Positions 25,850 through 35,155 of a stretch of 64,000 nucleotides of DNA are shown here, in pieces (position 1 is the stretch's first letter; the number at the start of each line of letters is the position of its first letter). A model generated the notes under the pieces. It was given only the letters and a program-made list of their open reading frames with translations. It did not search any database and was not told the origin of the DNA. Origin of the DNA: Artocarpus heterophyllus. Its lineage: Eukaryota > Streptophyta > Magnoliopsida > Rosales > Moraceae. The DNA is taken from contig CM046343.1 of the NCBI GenBank assembly GCA_025403435.1, positions 29,061,742 to 29,125,741 of the forward strand, in the 5' to 3' direction. The translations under genes were made by a program, and so were the position numbers.

Positions 25850-26225
25850 GTTTCAGGCCTTTTTTGTGTTCGTTTGCTTAGGGTCTTAAAAACTCTTCAC
25901 AATGGAGACCAAATAATAAATTATAATTTAATGAAAAATCAAATTAAAAAAAATCCTAAAAGAATGTCTGTAACCCTGCAAGTAACAATAATAGCAACAT
26001 CGGAGTAGAAAGCAAGGCTCCATAGACGAGGGGTGCTCACGCCGCCTAAAGTGGGGCGAGCTCGCGTCACTGGAGAGGGTGGGGAGATGGCGAAGGCGTT
26101 TGCGCTGGTGGCCAGCTCGGGGGGGAGTTCCTACAGTGCTAGGTCCGAGAGGGGGATCAGAGTTTGCACTAGATCTGGGTTAGGGGGCTGGCGGCACTCA
26201 CAAGGTTGGTTGGGGAATGGGCTGG

Positions 26226-26230
26226 TTGCG
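26226..26230. repeat. 5' target site duplication (TTGCG)
   Basis: TTGCG directly precedes the first LTR and is repeated immediately after the second LTR at 34436-34440, the expected 5-bp signature of LTR-retrotransposon integration. Confidence 0.9.
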
Positions 26231-28204
26231 TGTGACACCCGTTATTCTCCTAACGGGTATTGAGGTAATTAAATTAATTTTTAATGTATAAAAAAAAATT
26301 GCTTCATTTAAATTTATTTTATAATATTTATTTTTATCTATTTTTAAGTTTTCTAAAATTCTCCTATATTTATTTAGTATGATTACTAAAAAGCCTTAGA
26401 ACTTCTAATAAATCTCAAAAATGTCATATTGGCATTATGTGTGTTAAAGTCTTTAGATGAGACATAAGGATATCTTTTCCAACTACTCTTGACCCTCATT
26501 TTCTTTATTTCCTCTGTGACATGCTTCAACATGTCTCCTCTATAATTGTTTCTATCACTTCTCTTCAAAGACTTCATCTTTTCTTCCTTTCTCTTCCACG
26601 GTTCCCACACTCTTCTTCTCATTTCTTTGCTGAAGCAAAATACTTAGAGAACTTCTTCAAGGCAGCCATAAAAATCAGCCACCATCACCTCCATTTGAGC
26701 AAGAATTTCAGTCATACCGAAGTAAAGGAACCTGTTTTGAAGCCATTTCAAGCTTCCAACTAACCATAATCCGAGGTTAGAATCTTATGAACAAATTTAG
26801 TCTTTCATTTATAAATTTTCTTTTATACTAAAGGATTATTCAAATTTGCGTTCTTAAACCTAAGTATATGTTTGTTGCTATTTTGGAGCATATGTATGAA
26901 GTCTAAGTGTATATGCCCTAGACAGAAAATTTATATTGTTAAACTTTATAATACCTCTATGGGCAGTGGTTATTTCTTGAAATTCTAAGATTAAATTAAA
27001 ATAAATTTTATGAATGTAGTTGTATGTTGTGCTTTAGTTTTAATTGTCCTTATGCACGCCTTAGGATCAAGGGAGTATGGAGCTAACGTTAATTGATTCC
27101 AGGATTAAGAGACTGTTGATAAGCTTAAAAGGTAAGGATTCTCTTACTCATCTTTTGTGAGGTTTTTATAGAATTAAAATTGATTGTTTTGCCGCAATAT
27201 ATATATATCTATGTTGAACTGATATTATATGTGTATCACATATGAAACTATGACATGGACTCGTCTTGTATTGTACGGCGAGGAACATAATGAATTGACA
27301 CATGTTATAAATTGAGAAGCATGGTTAGGAAAATTAACTCTATTAATAATGATTTAATATAGAGAAATTGTGAGACATGAAAAGGGCGACGGTTACGTCC
27401 TTGGGCATGAATACCCTAAAAGGTAAAATAGGGGGAAGGTGATGACGCTTCCTTGGGTTGAAAGTCCCAGAACACACTGTACAGGAATTGACTTGGTGAG
27501 GACTCGGGGCTTGATGTCCCCTCACCGGAACACCCTTGGAATGTTTATAGGGTGATCAAGTGCGCCCATTTGGGTTTCGATGAGTTGAGTGATACTCAAT
27601 TTAACATGGATACCTAGGAACAATGATGATTGGTAATATTTGTATAAATGTGTAATTATGACACTTGGTAATGATTAACTACGGTATCCATAAGATGTGA
27701 TCATAATAAACCTCATAATCTGGAATATGATGTGACTTACTAACCATGCAGATTTTAATGTGGTAATGATAAAAACCTAAAGGTGAGTAATGGCTTTCTC
27801 TACTGAGCATAGTGTTGCTCATACCCTTATGTTTATATCTTTTCAGGACTCACTAAGTGTGAGGTGGCTACGAGAAATATAGTTGAGGAAGCGATGTAAC
27901 TATATTACATTGGGACTGCTCAATTGTAAAGAATGTTCTTCATGATAATGTAAGCATCAATTGTTACTTTCTGTGACTGTAATTATAATGTGTTGAGGGT
28001 TAAAATGATGATGACAACAGTTTATATTATTAAATTTAAGGTGCTACATTAAAACTGTGGTTTATTTGTCGTTTATATTTTTATTTTTGAGTTGAGAGTT
28101 TTCATTTAAGTCCCGGGCAAATTTTATTTTTAAGGTTTTACTTTTATTATTTATTTTTATTTTATCTCATTAAAAACTGTTAACCCCCACATAGGGGCGT
28201 TACA
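26231..28204 (+). repeat. 5' LTR
   Basis: 1974 bp, TG...CA ends with a short inverted motif at the left end (CCCGTTA...TAACGGG at about 26238-26257). It differs from the 3' LTR at 26679 (C to T), 26722 (G to C) and 27135 (A to G) and shows no indels by eye. The small open frames in it (such as 26521-26763) are duplicated in both LTRs and look non-coding. Confidence 0.95.
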
Positions 28205-28211
28205 GAATTTT

Positions 28212-28224
28212 TGGTATCAGAGCC
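28212..28224 (+). other. Primer-binding site for initiator methionine tRNA
   Basis: TGGTATCAGAGCC, seven bases after the 5' LTR, is the classical complement of the 3' end of plant initiator tRNA-Met used to prime minus-strand synthesis. Confidence 0.9.
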
Positions 28225-29690
28225 AGGTTCGGTTAACCTAGGGAGTGTAGCACCACTTTAAAAATATATTTTTGAGATGGTTTTGAAGCTGAATTTTCAT
28301 TGTCATCATCAAAATGAACCTTCACATTGATTTATACAGTCTAGAAGGATGTAACATGGAAATGCCATAGAATGAAAATACTAATGGTTATATGAGTACA
28401 ATAATTACATAGAAGGAAAGTATTAATAGTTATGAGGGAATGATAATTATATGGAATGAGTTTATAAGTAGATTGCTTATGAGAGATTCGTATAATATTT
28501 GGATCTATAAGCATATCTAATTCGTATAAACGATGAGAAATTCGTGTAGATACAAGGATTTAATAGCCTTTTATTTTGTGAAAAACAATAAGAAATATAA
28601 GGCTTGATTTATTGATTTTAAAGTTTGACATAGATATGCCAAATTTTTCGTAATTGATTCAAACCTAAGTAATGATTATGTGTGGATTCGATGGAGCACA
28701 TAAGTGTCAATAACTTTTCTTAAAAGTTCTATATATTTGAGGAATATGATATAAGTTGGGAATCATGGTATTGAATCTTGAGAGAGATAAATGTTAGACT
28801 TTTGGTCTATTGAGACTGTGTAAAGTCTAGAATGCATGAATCTCAAAATTGGAATATTTCGTTACGTACATTGTATTTAAGTGTATCAGTGAATCTTTTG
28901 GTTACTTAAGGTTTTGTTATATGAGGAAATTATATATTGTATAAGTAGAATTGTGGGGATTGTAGATGTTCTTAAGTAGTAACATCAAGTGTCTTTGTTC
29001 ATTGATATGGTCTACGTTGGAAGACGTAAATCGTATTGATTTCAAGGTTAGTCGCATTCTAAACCCTTGGTAGCAATGATGATGAATCCATTGATAGATG
29101 TTGAGTATTAGGAATAACATATGGGTGTATGCATTGTTCAATAAGGTTTTGATTAAAACAAAATTATTTGAGTTGCTGGAAGATTGTGTTGTTATGAAAT
29201 GATTTTAAATATCATTCAGGAAGATCCTTGTTGTCGTTAAATTAGATTTGTTGTTCATACTTAACTTATCTATAGTGGACTTTGAATTGGGTTTAAGATT
29301 TATACAAATTGGTTTTCAATTTTATGTTTGTTATTTAACTCGTTCTAAATGTGTTAAGGCCCGAAACAACCTGACCATTTTCAACTAAGAACATTTGGGC
29401 CTAGTTCAAATCTTAAATCAGTTTGATTCACACTGTCTCTCCCACGTGGTCTCTATACGTGTCATATACAGTGGTTTAATCATTGTTTACATATACGTTT
29501 ACTGTGCATAGGAGCTTATTTCTCTGAGTTCACTTTTTCTCTCTTAATTTGTTATTTTCTCTCTAAATCGCAAATCCTCTTCTTTTTCACTAGAAATTCT
29601 TCTTTCCCTCTAAAAAGAAGAAGGAATTCTAGGATTCTGTAATTTACTATCTTAATTTTTCCTTTCTATTTACTCTTCTTTCATCTCATC
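28225..29690 (+). other. Internal 5' non-coding region of the LTR element, with promoter-like 3' end
   Basis: About 1.47 kb with no gag-like frame on either strand. The last 250 bp look like a plant promoter and leader: a CACGTG G-box at 29443-29448, ATACGT motifs, then a pyrimidine-rich stretch from about 29520 (TTTTTCTCTC, TTTCTCTCTA, TTCTTTCCCTC) up to the ATG at 29691. This suggests that the cargo may have brought its own regulatory DNA; that is inference. Confidence 0.45.
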
Positions 29691-30212
29691 ATGGACCCAA
29701 AGTACCAACACCTGAGAAAGTATTTACCATCACTCTCCCAAAAGATTCTCAGAAAGAAATACAAGGCTAGAATTACTCGGTTGTGGATTCTTATGCGTTT
29801 TGGTATCCCTTGTGATGTGAGAATGTTAATAGAGGGGAAAATCCGTCCGAGTGACTTTAGTCAAGATGTCGGTTTACCAGGAACAGGTACCAGTCGTAGT
29901 GCAATGAAAAGAAGAGCTCGTGCCATCGTGGTCACTTGTAACAAATGTGGAAGACAAAATTGTAACGGTAAATGTACTTCACCTGGTTATATGTCTACGA
30001 ATAGAGAGGATAAAATACGGTTTTGTAGGGATGGACTTTCAAAGGAGAACTTGGACAGCATCCATCCTCCTCTCCACGGTCACCCTAGTGGATATGTTCA
30101 AGGAGCTATTTTTAAACTTTGGCCTAAATTTTATACAGAAAGACAACGCCTCAGGAATATGGTATTTCTAGATCCTGTTTGTCAAGCCATAAGAAAACTA
30201 GATGGGGAATAA
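29691..30212 (+). CDS. Basic cysteine-cluster protein resembling plant RNA virus nucleic-acid-binding proteins, retrotransposon-borne
   Basis: A 173-residue ORF from ATG to TAA, uninterrupted. The N-terminal 30 residues are rich in Lys and Arg. A GTGTSRSAMKRRARA segment (residues 64-78) leads straight into a C-x2-C-x4-C-x3-C cluster (Cys83, 86, 91, 95), followed by DKIRFCRDGLS. This order (a glycine/serine turn, an arginine-rich patch, a compact zinc-ribbon-like cluster, then a hydrophobic-basic segment) is the layout I recall for the small cysteine-rich nucleic-acid-binding proteins at the 3' end of betaflexivirus genomes (Pfam Viral_NABP), several of which are silencing suppressors. It is not a gag CCHC knuckle, which would be C-x2-C-x4-H-x4-C. 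The homology is a motif-level judgement without a search. It sits 1.5 kb inside the element and is followed, after 640 bp, by the LOG-like ORF in the same orientation. The alternative is an unrelated retrotransposon accessory ORF. Confidence 0.5.
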   Translation: MDPKYQHLRKYLPSLSQKILRKKYKARITRLWILMRFGIPCDVRMLIEGKIRPSDFSQDVGLPGTGTSRSAMKRRARAIVVTCNKCGRQNCNGKCTSPGYMSTNREDKIRFCRDGLSKENLDSIHPPLHGHPSGYVQGAIFKLWPKFYTERQRLRNMVFLDPVCQAIRKLDGE

Positions 30213-30855
30213 GTCATCGCTCTATAAAGGTTATTTAGTCTTTGCTTATTTGAAGCAGTTTTAGCTGATGTTCAACAGTTTGTGTTTTTCTTTTTCTCAG
30301 AATATTTGCTTTTGTGTTTGAAATAATTGTGATTATTAGATTGATACAGTAAGTGTTAATATCTTATTTAATTTATGATTTTCTTAAATATATATATAAT
30401 AAAATATATTATCTTATCAGACACGTTATATACGGTACAGTAATATGTTTGAATTTTGAAAAGCTTATCCAGATATTTCAAGATTTGTGTCTCAAATTTC
30501 AAAAGTTCTACAGTATTTGTCGTTTATATTAAATTTCTAGACTTGGTGTATATTTGTCAAAAAGTCTACAGTTGTGTCATGAGGGTCTTCTGTCGAATTG
30601 TTCTCAATTGTCAAAAGTTATACAATTAGAGTCTAATCTTTTTCAAAAAGTGAATCAGATTTTCTGTAAACTATCAATCACCTTATCTTACTTTCTTATC
30701 CGCACAAGATTTTGTTTAAATCTTTGGATTACCTTTTCATTACCTACTCGTCTATCTCTTTAGCCCTTCTTGTATATTTCTCATCTTTAAAATCTCATGT
30801 AGAACCCGAAGTCTAAGTGGAGCAGACATTAAGCAACCACTTCTATAAACCAAAT
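30213..30855 (+). other. Non-coding spacer between the two cargo ORFs
   Basis: AT-rich, with no coding signature or conserved splice pattern. It could be a 3' UTR of the first ORF plus the leader of the second. The open frame into the LOG ORF extends back to a GTG at 30817, but the first ATG is at 30856. Confidence 0.5.
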
Positions 30856-31407
30856 ATGTCTACCTCCCAGTCCACGAAGAAAATAAAGAATGTCTGTGTC
30901 TTTTGTGGTTCCAGCTTTGGAAAAGATAAAGCTTATTTAGAAGCTGCAAATCACTTAGGGCAAGTCCTAGCACGCAAAAAGATTAACTTAATCTATGGGG
31001 GTGGTAGTATAAAAATGATGGTAAATATGGCACTAGCAGCTAGGTCTAGCGACGCTACTGATGTAAGAATTTGGCCTCATATTCCAGTTGAAGGAAACCT
31101 TTGTAAGGAAGCCATAGGTAAGGGAGAAGGAGTCAGGAGTATCCCTAAAAATTTTAAAGACATAATCTATAATTCCGATGCTTTTATAGCATTACCTGGT
31201 GGTCTAGGTACTCTTGAGGAAATATTTATAGTTGCTTGTGGGCAATTGTTGGGCTTTTATTCCAAACCTTTGGGACTGCTGAACGTAAAGGGTTTTTATG
31301 ACGGTCTTTTGAAATTTCTAGATTACGCTGTGGAAGAAAACATCACTACAGAATCAGAGAGACAAATCTTTGTCACTGCTTCAACAGCTAAGGAATTGAT
31401 AGATTAA
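30856..31407 (+). pseudogene. LOG-like cytokinin riboside 5'-monophosphate phosphoribohydrolase, intronless and C-terminally truncated
   Basis: 183 residues from ATG to TAA. LOG enzymes release active cytokinin bases from their nucleotides. Family hallmarks seen: VCVFCGSS at 13-20, IYGGGS at 46-51, SDAFIALPGGLGTLEE at about 107-122 (the PGGxGTxxE catalytic/nucleotide motif is intact), KPLGLLNVKGFYDGLL and TASTAKELID. Plant LOG genes have several introns; here all are gone, as expected for a copy that passed through RNA. Departures: Lys53 replaces the usual glycine after YGGGS, the conserved Arg of the MHQRKAEM-like region is not present (IPKNFKDII stands there), and the segment 56-90 is poorly conserved. 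Past the TAA the frame continues in a recognisably LOG-like tail to 31506, interrupted by a second stop (TAG 31447-31449). So the C-terminus was lost by nonsense mutation rather than by truncation of the DNA. Probably a decayed copy; residual function cannot be excluded. Confidence 0.85.
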
Positions 31408-31506
31408 ATGCAAATCATACATCCAGAATCCGACACTGCAACATCCTAGCTTGAATGGGAAAGGGAAAGCCGGGAGCGGCCAATTGATTTGAATCTCCAT
31501 CTGTAA

Positions 31507-32461
31507 TCTTTTTGTTTTATCTTTGGCATGTAGGCATGTGTGTCCGTATTTCGTGTGTTACGAATAACCGTTTACCTTGTATTCTGTGTTTCTTGTGGTA
31601 CGTCGTTGATCAATCTTTTAGATTCATTGAGCCTAATGCCGGGATGGCTGGATACGGAGTACTTGATGCTCTCGAAACGCATCCTTCTTAAGATCCGATC
31701 TTTTGTTTATCGATGTTTTTGTATCCTATAAGCATGCATGATATGGATAGCTGGTATACGGAGTGCCTTGTACTCTCGAAACGTATCCGTATTATGTTTG
31801 TAATGTGTAATATTCTGTTAATATTATGTGGAAGTACCAGAGTCAGTTATGGGGATATTCCATATGAAATATGAGTATATTATTTGGATTGAATGTTTGT
31901 GTCATGAGGATAGCTGTTTAATGAAAAATATGCCGGGTATGTTTGCAACTCTGAGATTCCGTTTAATATCTCTATGAGTAAGTTTAATGTATAGTTTTGA
32001 ATAAAAGCGTTTGTGATATATGTTTTATGATTATGTTTTAGTTTATTAGTTGAGGTATGAAATCAAATATATTTGACTTTTTCTTACTCAAAAAGAAAAA
32101 GGAACCTAAAGATGAAGTATATAAAATTTCTCTGGCAATCTCCTTAAATGTGATTGTAAATCACAGTCCATCGACAATGAAGGACTGGAATCATGATATG
32201 GTCAATATGTATGCCTGATCAGATTCTTAGACTATTATATGGTGTTATAAGTTGAAACTCGTCAGAAATACTCTCATTGAGGGATTTAGGAGTAAGATTT
32301 ATTATGCAAGTAAATAAGTGGAGATACGATAACTTAACTTTGGAAGATAAACAACATTAACGGTTTAGACTCGGAATTGGAATCATAATGGAATTAAAAT
32401 TTTTACTAGTATTGCTAGAATTGAAATTTCGAGGACGAAATTTCTTTAAGGGGGGTAGAGC
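31507..32461 (+). other. Internal 3' non-coding region of the LTR element
   Basis: No ORF of substance. It contains an imperfect 43-bp direct repeat (31642-31684 and 31745-31788; shared GCTCTCGAAACG-like core) and ends in the purine tract before the 3' LTR. Confidence 0.5.
32430..32461 (+). other. Polypurine tract region
   Basis: Reads CGAGGACGAAATTTCTTTAA followed by GGGGGGTAGAGC and then the 3' LTR. The purine-rich block primes plus-strand synthesis; the GAGGACGAAATTT phrase is typical of plant Ty3/Gypsy elements. Confidence 0.85.
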
Positions 32462-34435
32462 TGTGACACCCGTTATTCTCCTAACGGGTATTGAGGTAAT
32501 TAAATTAATTTTTAATGTATAAAAAAAAATTGCTTCATTTAAATTTATTTTATAATATTTATTTTTATCTATTTTTAAGTTTTCTAAAATTCTCCTATAT
32601 TTATTTAGTATGATTACTAAAAAGCCTTAGAACTTCTAATAAATCTCAAAAATGTCATATTGGCATTATGTGTGTTAAAGTCTTTAGATGAGACATAAGG
32701 ATATCTTTTCCAACTACTCTTGACCCTCATTTTCTTTATTTCCTCTGTGACATGCTTCAACATGTCTCCTCTATAATTGTTTCTATCACTTCTCTTCAAA
32801 GACTTCATCTTTTCTTCCTTTCTCTTCCACGGTTCCCACACTCTTCTTCTCATTTCTTTGCTGAAGCAAAATACTTAGAGAACTTCTTCAAGGCAGCCAT
32901 AAAAATCAGTCACCATCACCTCCATTTGAGCAAGAATTTCAGTCATACCGAACTAAAGGAACCTGTTTTGAAGCCATTTCAAGCTTCCAACTAACCATAA
33001 TCCGAGGTTAGAATCTTATGAACAAATTTAGTCTTTCATTTATAAATTTTCTTTTATACTAAAGGATTATTCAAATTTGCGTTCTTAAACCTAAGTATAT
33101 GTTTGTTGCTATTTTGGAGCATATGTATGAAGTCTAAGTGTATATGCCCTAGACAGAAAATTTATATTGTTAAACTTTATAATACCTCTATGGGCAGTGG
33201 TTATTTCTTGAAATTCTAAGATTAAATTAAAATAAATTTTATGAATGTAGTTGTATGTTGTGCTTTAGTTTTAATTGTCCTTATGCACGCCTTAGGATCA
33301 AGGGAGTATGGAGCTAACGTTAATTGATTCCAGGATTAAGAGACTGTTGATAAGCTTAAAAGGTAGGGATTCTCTTACTCATCTTTTGTGAGGTTTTTAT
33401 AGAATTAAAATTGATTGTTTTGCCGCAATATATATATATCTATGTTGAACTGATATTATATGTGTATCACATATGAAACTATGACATGGACTCGTCTTGT
33501 ATTGTACGGCGAGGAACATAATGAATTGACACATGTTATAAATTGAGAAGCATGGTTAGGAAAATTAACTCTATTAATAATGATTTAATATAGAGAAATT
33601 GTGAGACATGAAAAGGGCGACGGTTACGTCCTTGGGCATGAATACCCTAAAAGGTAAAATAGGGGGAAGGTGATGACGCTTCCTTGGGTTGAAAGTCCCA
33701 GAACACACTGTACAGGAATTGACTTGGTGAGGACTCGGGGCTTGATGTCCCCTCACCGGAACACCCTTGGAATGTTTATAGGGTGATCAAGTGCGCCCAT
33801 TTGGGTTTCGATGAGTTGAGTGATACTCAATTTAACATGGATACCTAGGAACAATGATGATTGGTAATATTTGTATAAATGTGTAATTATGACACTTGGT
33901 AATGATTAACTACGGTATCCATAAGATGTGATCATAATAAACCTCATAATCTGGAATATGATGTGACTTACTAACCATGCAGATTTTAATGTGGTAATGA
34001 TAAAAACCTAAAGGTGAGTAATGGCTTTCTCTACTGAGCATAGTGTTGCTCATACCCTTATGTTTATATCTTTTCAGGACTCACTAAGTGTGAGGTGGCT
34101 ACGAGAAATATAGTTGAGGAAGCGATGTAACTATATTACATTGGGACTGCTCAATTGTAAAGAATGTTCTTCATGATAATGTAAGCATCAATTGTTACTT
34201 TCTGTGACTGTAATTATAATGTGTTGAGGGTTAAAATGATGATGACAACAGTTTATATTATTAAATTTAAGGTGCTACATTAAAACTGTGGTTTATTTGT
34301 CGTTTATATTTTTATTTTTGAGTTGAGAGTTTTCATTTAAGTCCCGGGCAAATTTTATTTTTAAGGTTTTACTTTTATTATTTATTTTTATTTTATCTCA
34401 TTAAAAACTGTTAACCCCCACATAGGGGCGTTACA
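32462..34435 (+). repeat. 3' LTR
   Basis: 1974 bp, identical to the 5' LTR apart from 32910, 32953 and 33366. Followed directly by the TTGCG target duplication at 34436-34440. Confidence 0.95.
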
Positions 34436-34440
34436 TTGCG

Positions 34441-35155
34441 GCGGCGCAACATAGTGGTTGCGACGGCGCATGTTCGACCATGATTCCCATTCTGAACCAA
34501 ACAGCTATTTCAAATTGGGATCACGCATTGAATAATGGTAAAGTTACGTAGAAATAAGGCGAAAAAAAAAAAAAAACCAATCTGATGTAGGAGAAGAAAT
34601 TAAGGCAATCTAATGTAGCGGAGGAGAAGATAGAGCCATTGATTTGGAAAAGAAGGGAAAGGAAAGGGGGACATTTTAGTTCTTGCATCCTTAAAACAAG
34701 TCATGTAAAGGGCACAGCGTGTTTCCGTAGGCAGATTTTGACGAAAGGGTAAAAAAAAAAAATCCTAATCGGAAAAATAGTCTTTTGTTTTTCAACAGGA
34801 AAAATATGTTTTTTTAGACAGTTAAACTGTTTTAGTTTTTTTTAGAAAAAAAAATAAAAATAACTGTAACCAGAAGAGGAATCTCAACAGAGTAAAAAAA
34901 AAGAAACCGTTTTGATGTCTAAAAAGTCTTTTTTTTACCAAAAACTGTCCAAAAAAAATTGGACCATTTATCAAAAAAAATTTCCGAGGAGGCCCTTTTT
35001 AAAAATCCCCTGTTTCCGTTAGGTATTTGGCGGATTTGGACGGTAGAGTTAAGAGATTTTTTTGTCAAAATTAATAAAAGAGGGACCAGCGTGTCAACTA
35101 TTAAGAAATTGAGGGACTATCTAATGCAATTTACTCTTTTGAGAAAGCAACGAGA
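34441..35155. mobile_element. Right part of the MULE-like element interrupted by the LTR retrotransposon
   Basis: Starts GC-rich (GCGGCGCAACATAGTGG), continuing the composition that breaks off at 26230. It ends in a 150-bp arm (GTCAACTATTAAGAAATTGA, GGGACTATCTAATGCAATTT) that is an imperfect inverse of 24655-24810. No ORF is recognisable. Confidence 0.4.

Larger units (their letters stand above)
24655..26230. mobile_element. Left part of a MULE-like element split by the LTR retrotransposon
   Basis: The first 150 bp or so (GAATAAATTGTATGATGGTT, then ATTTTGGTTTCTTA and TAGTCCCTTAGCTCTATAAC) is an imperfect inverted match of 34985-35155. The outer pair brackets the LTR element and its target site. 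Without the LTR element the unit would be about 2.3 kb. The inner part at 25985-26230 turns abruptly GC-rich, as in elements that have picked up foreign DNA, but no gene is recognisable. TIR identity is only moderate, so the call is tentative. Confidence 0.4.
26231..34435 (+). mobile_element. LTR retrotransposon carrying a LOG-like gene and a virus-like cysteine-cluster ORF, lacking gag-pol
   Basis: 8205 bp. Two LTRs of exactly 1974 bp (26231-28204 and 32462-34435) start with TGTGACACCC and end GGGGCGTTACA. They are flanked by TTGCG duplications, with a primer site for initiator Met tRNA and a polypurine tract of the form GGACGAAATTTCTTTAAGGG, which is typical of Ty3/Gypsy chromoviruses (Tekay/Del type). 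The 4257-bp interior has no recognisable gag, protease, RT, RNase H or integrase on either strand. Its only substantial sense ORFs are 29691-30212 and 30856-31407. It is therefore a LARD-like non-autonomous element that must be mobilised in trans. Lineage assignment rests only on PBS/PPT style and LTR length. Confidence 0.93.

Noticed and set aside
26386..26763. Open frames inside the 5' LTR, repeated exactly at 32617-32994
   Set aside because: They are duplicated only because the LTRs are duplicated; no start context, no protein character, and they overlap on both strands.
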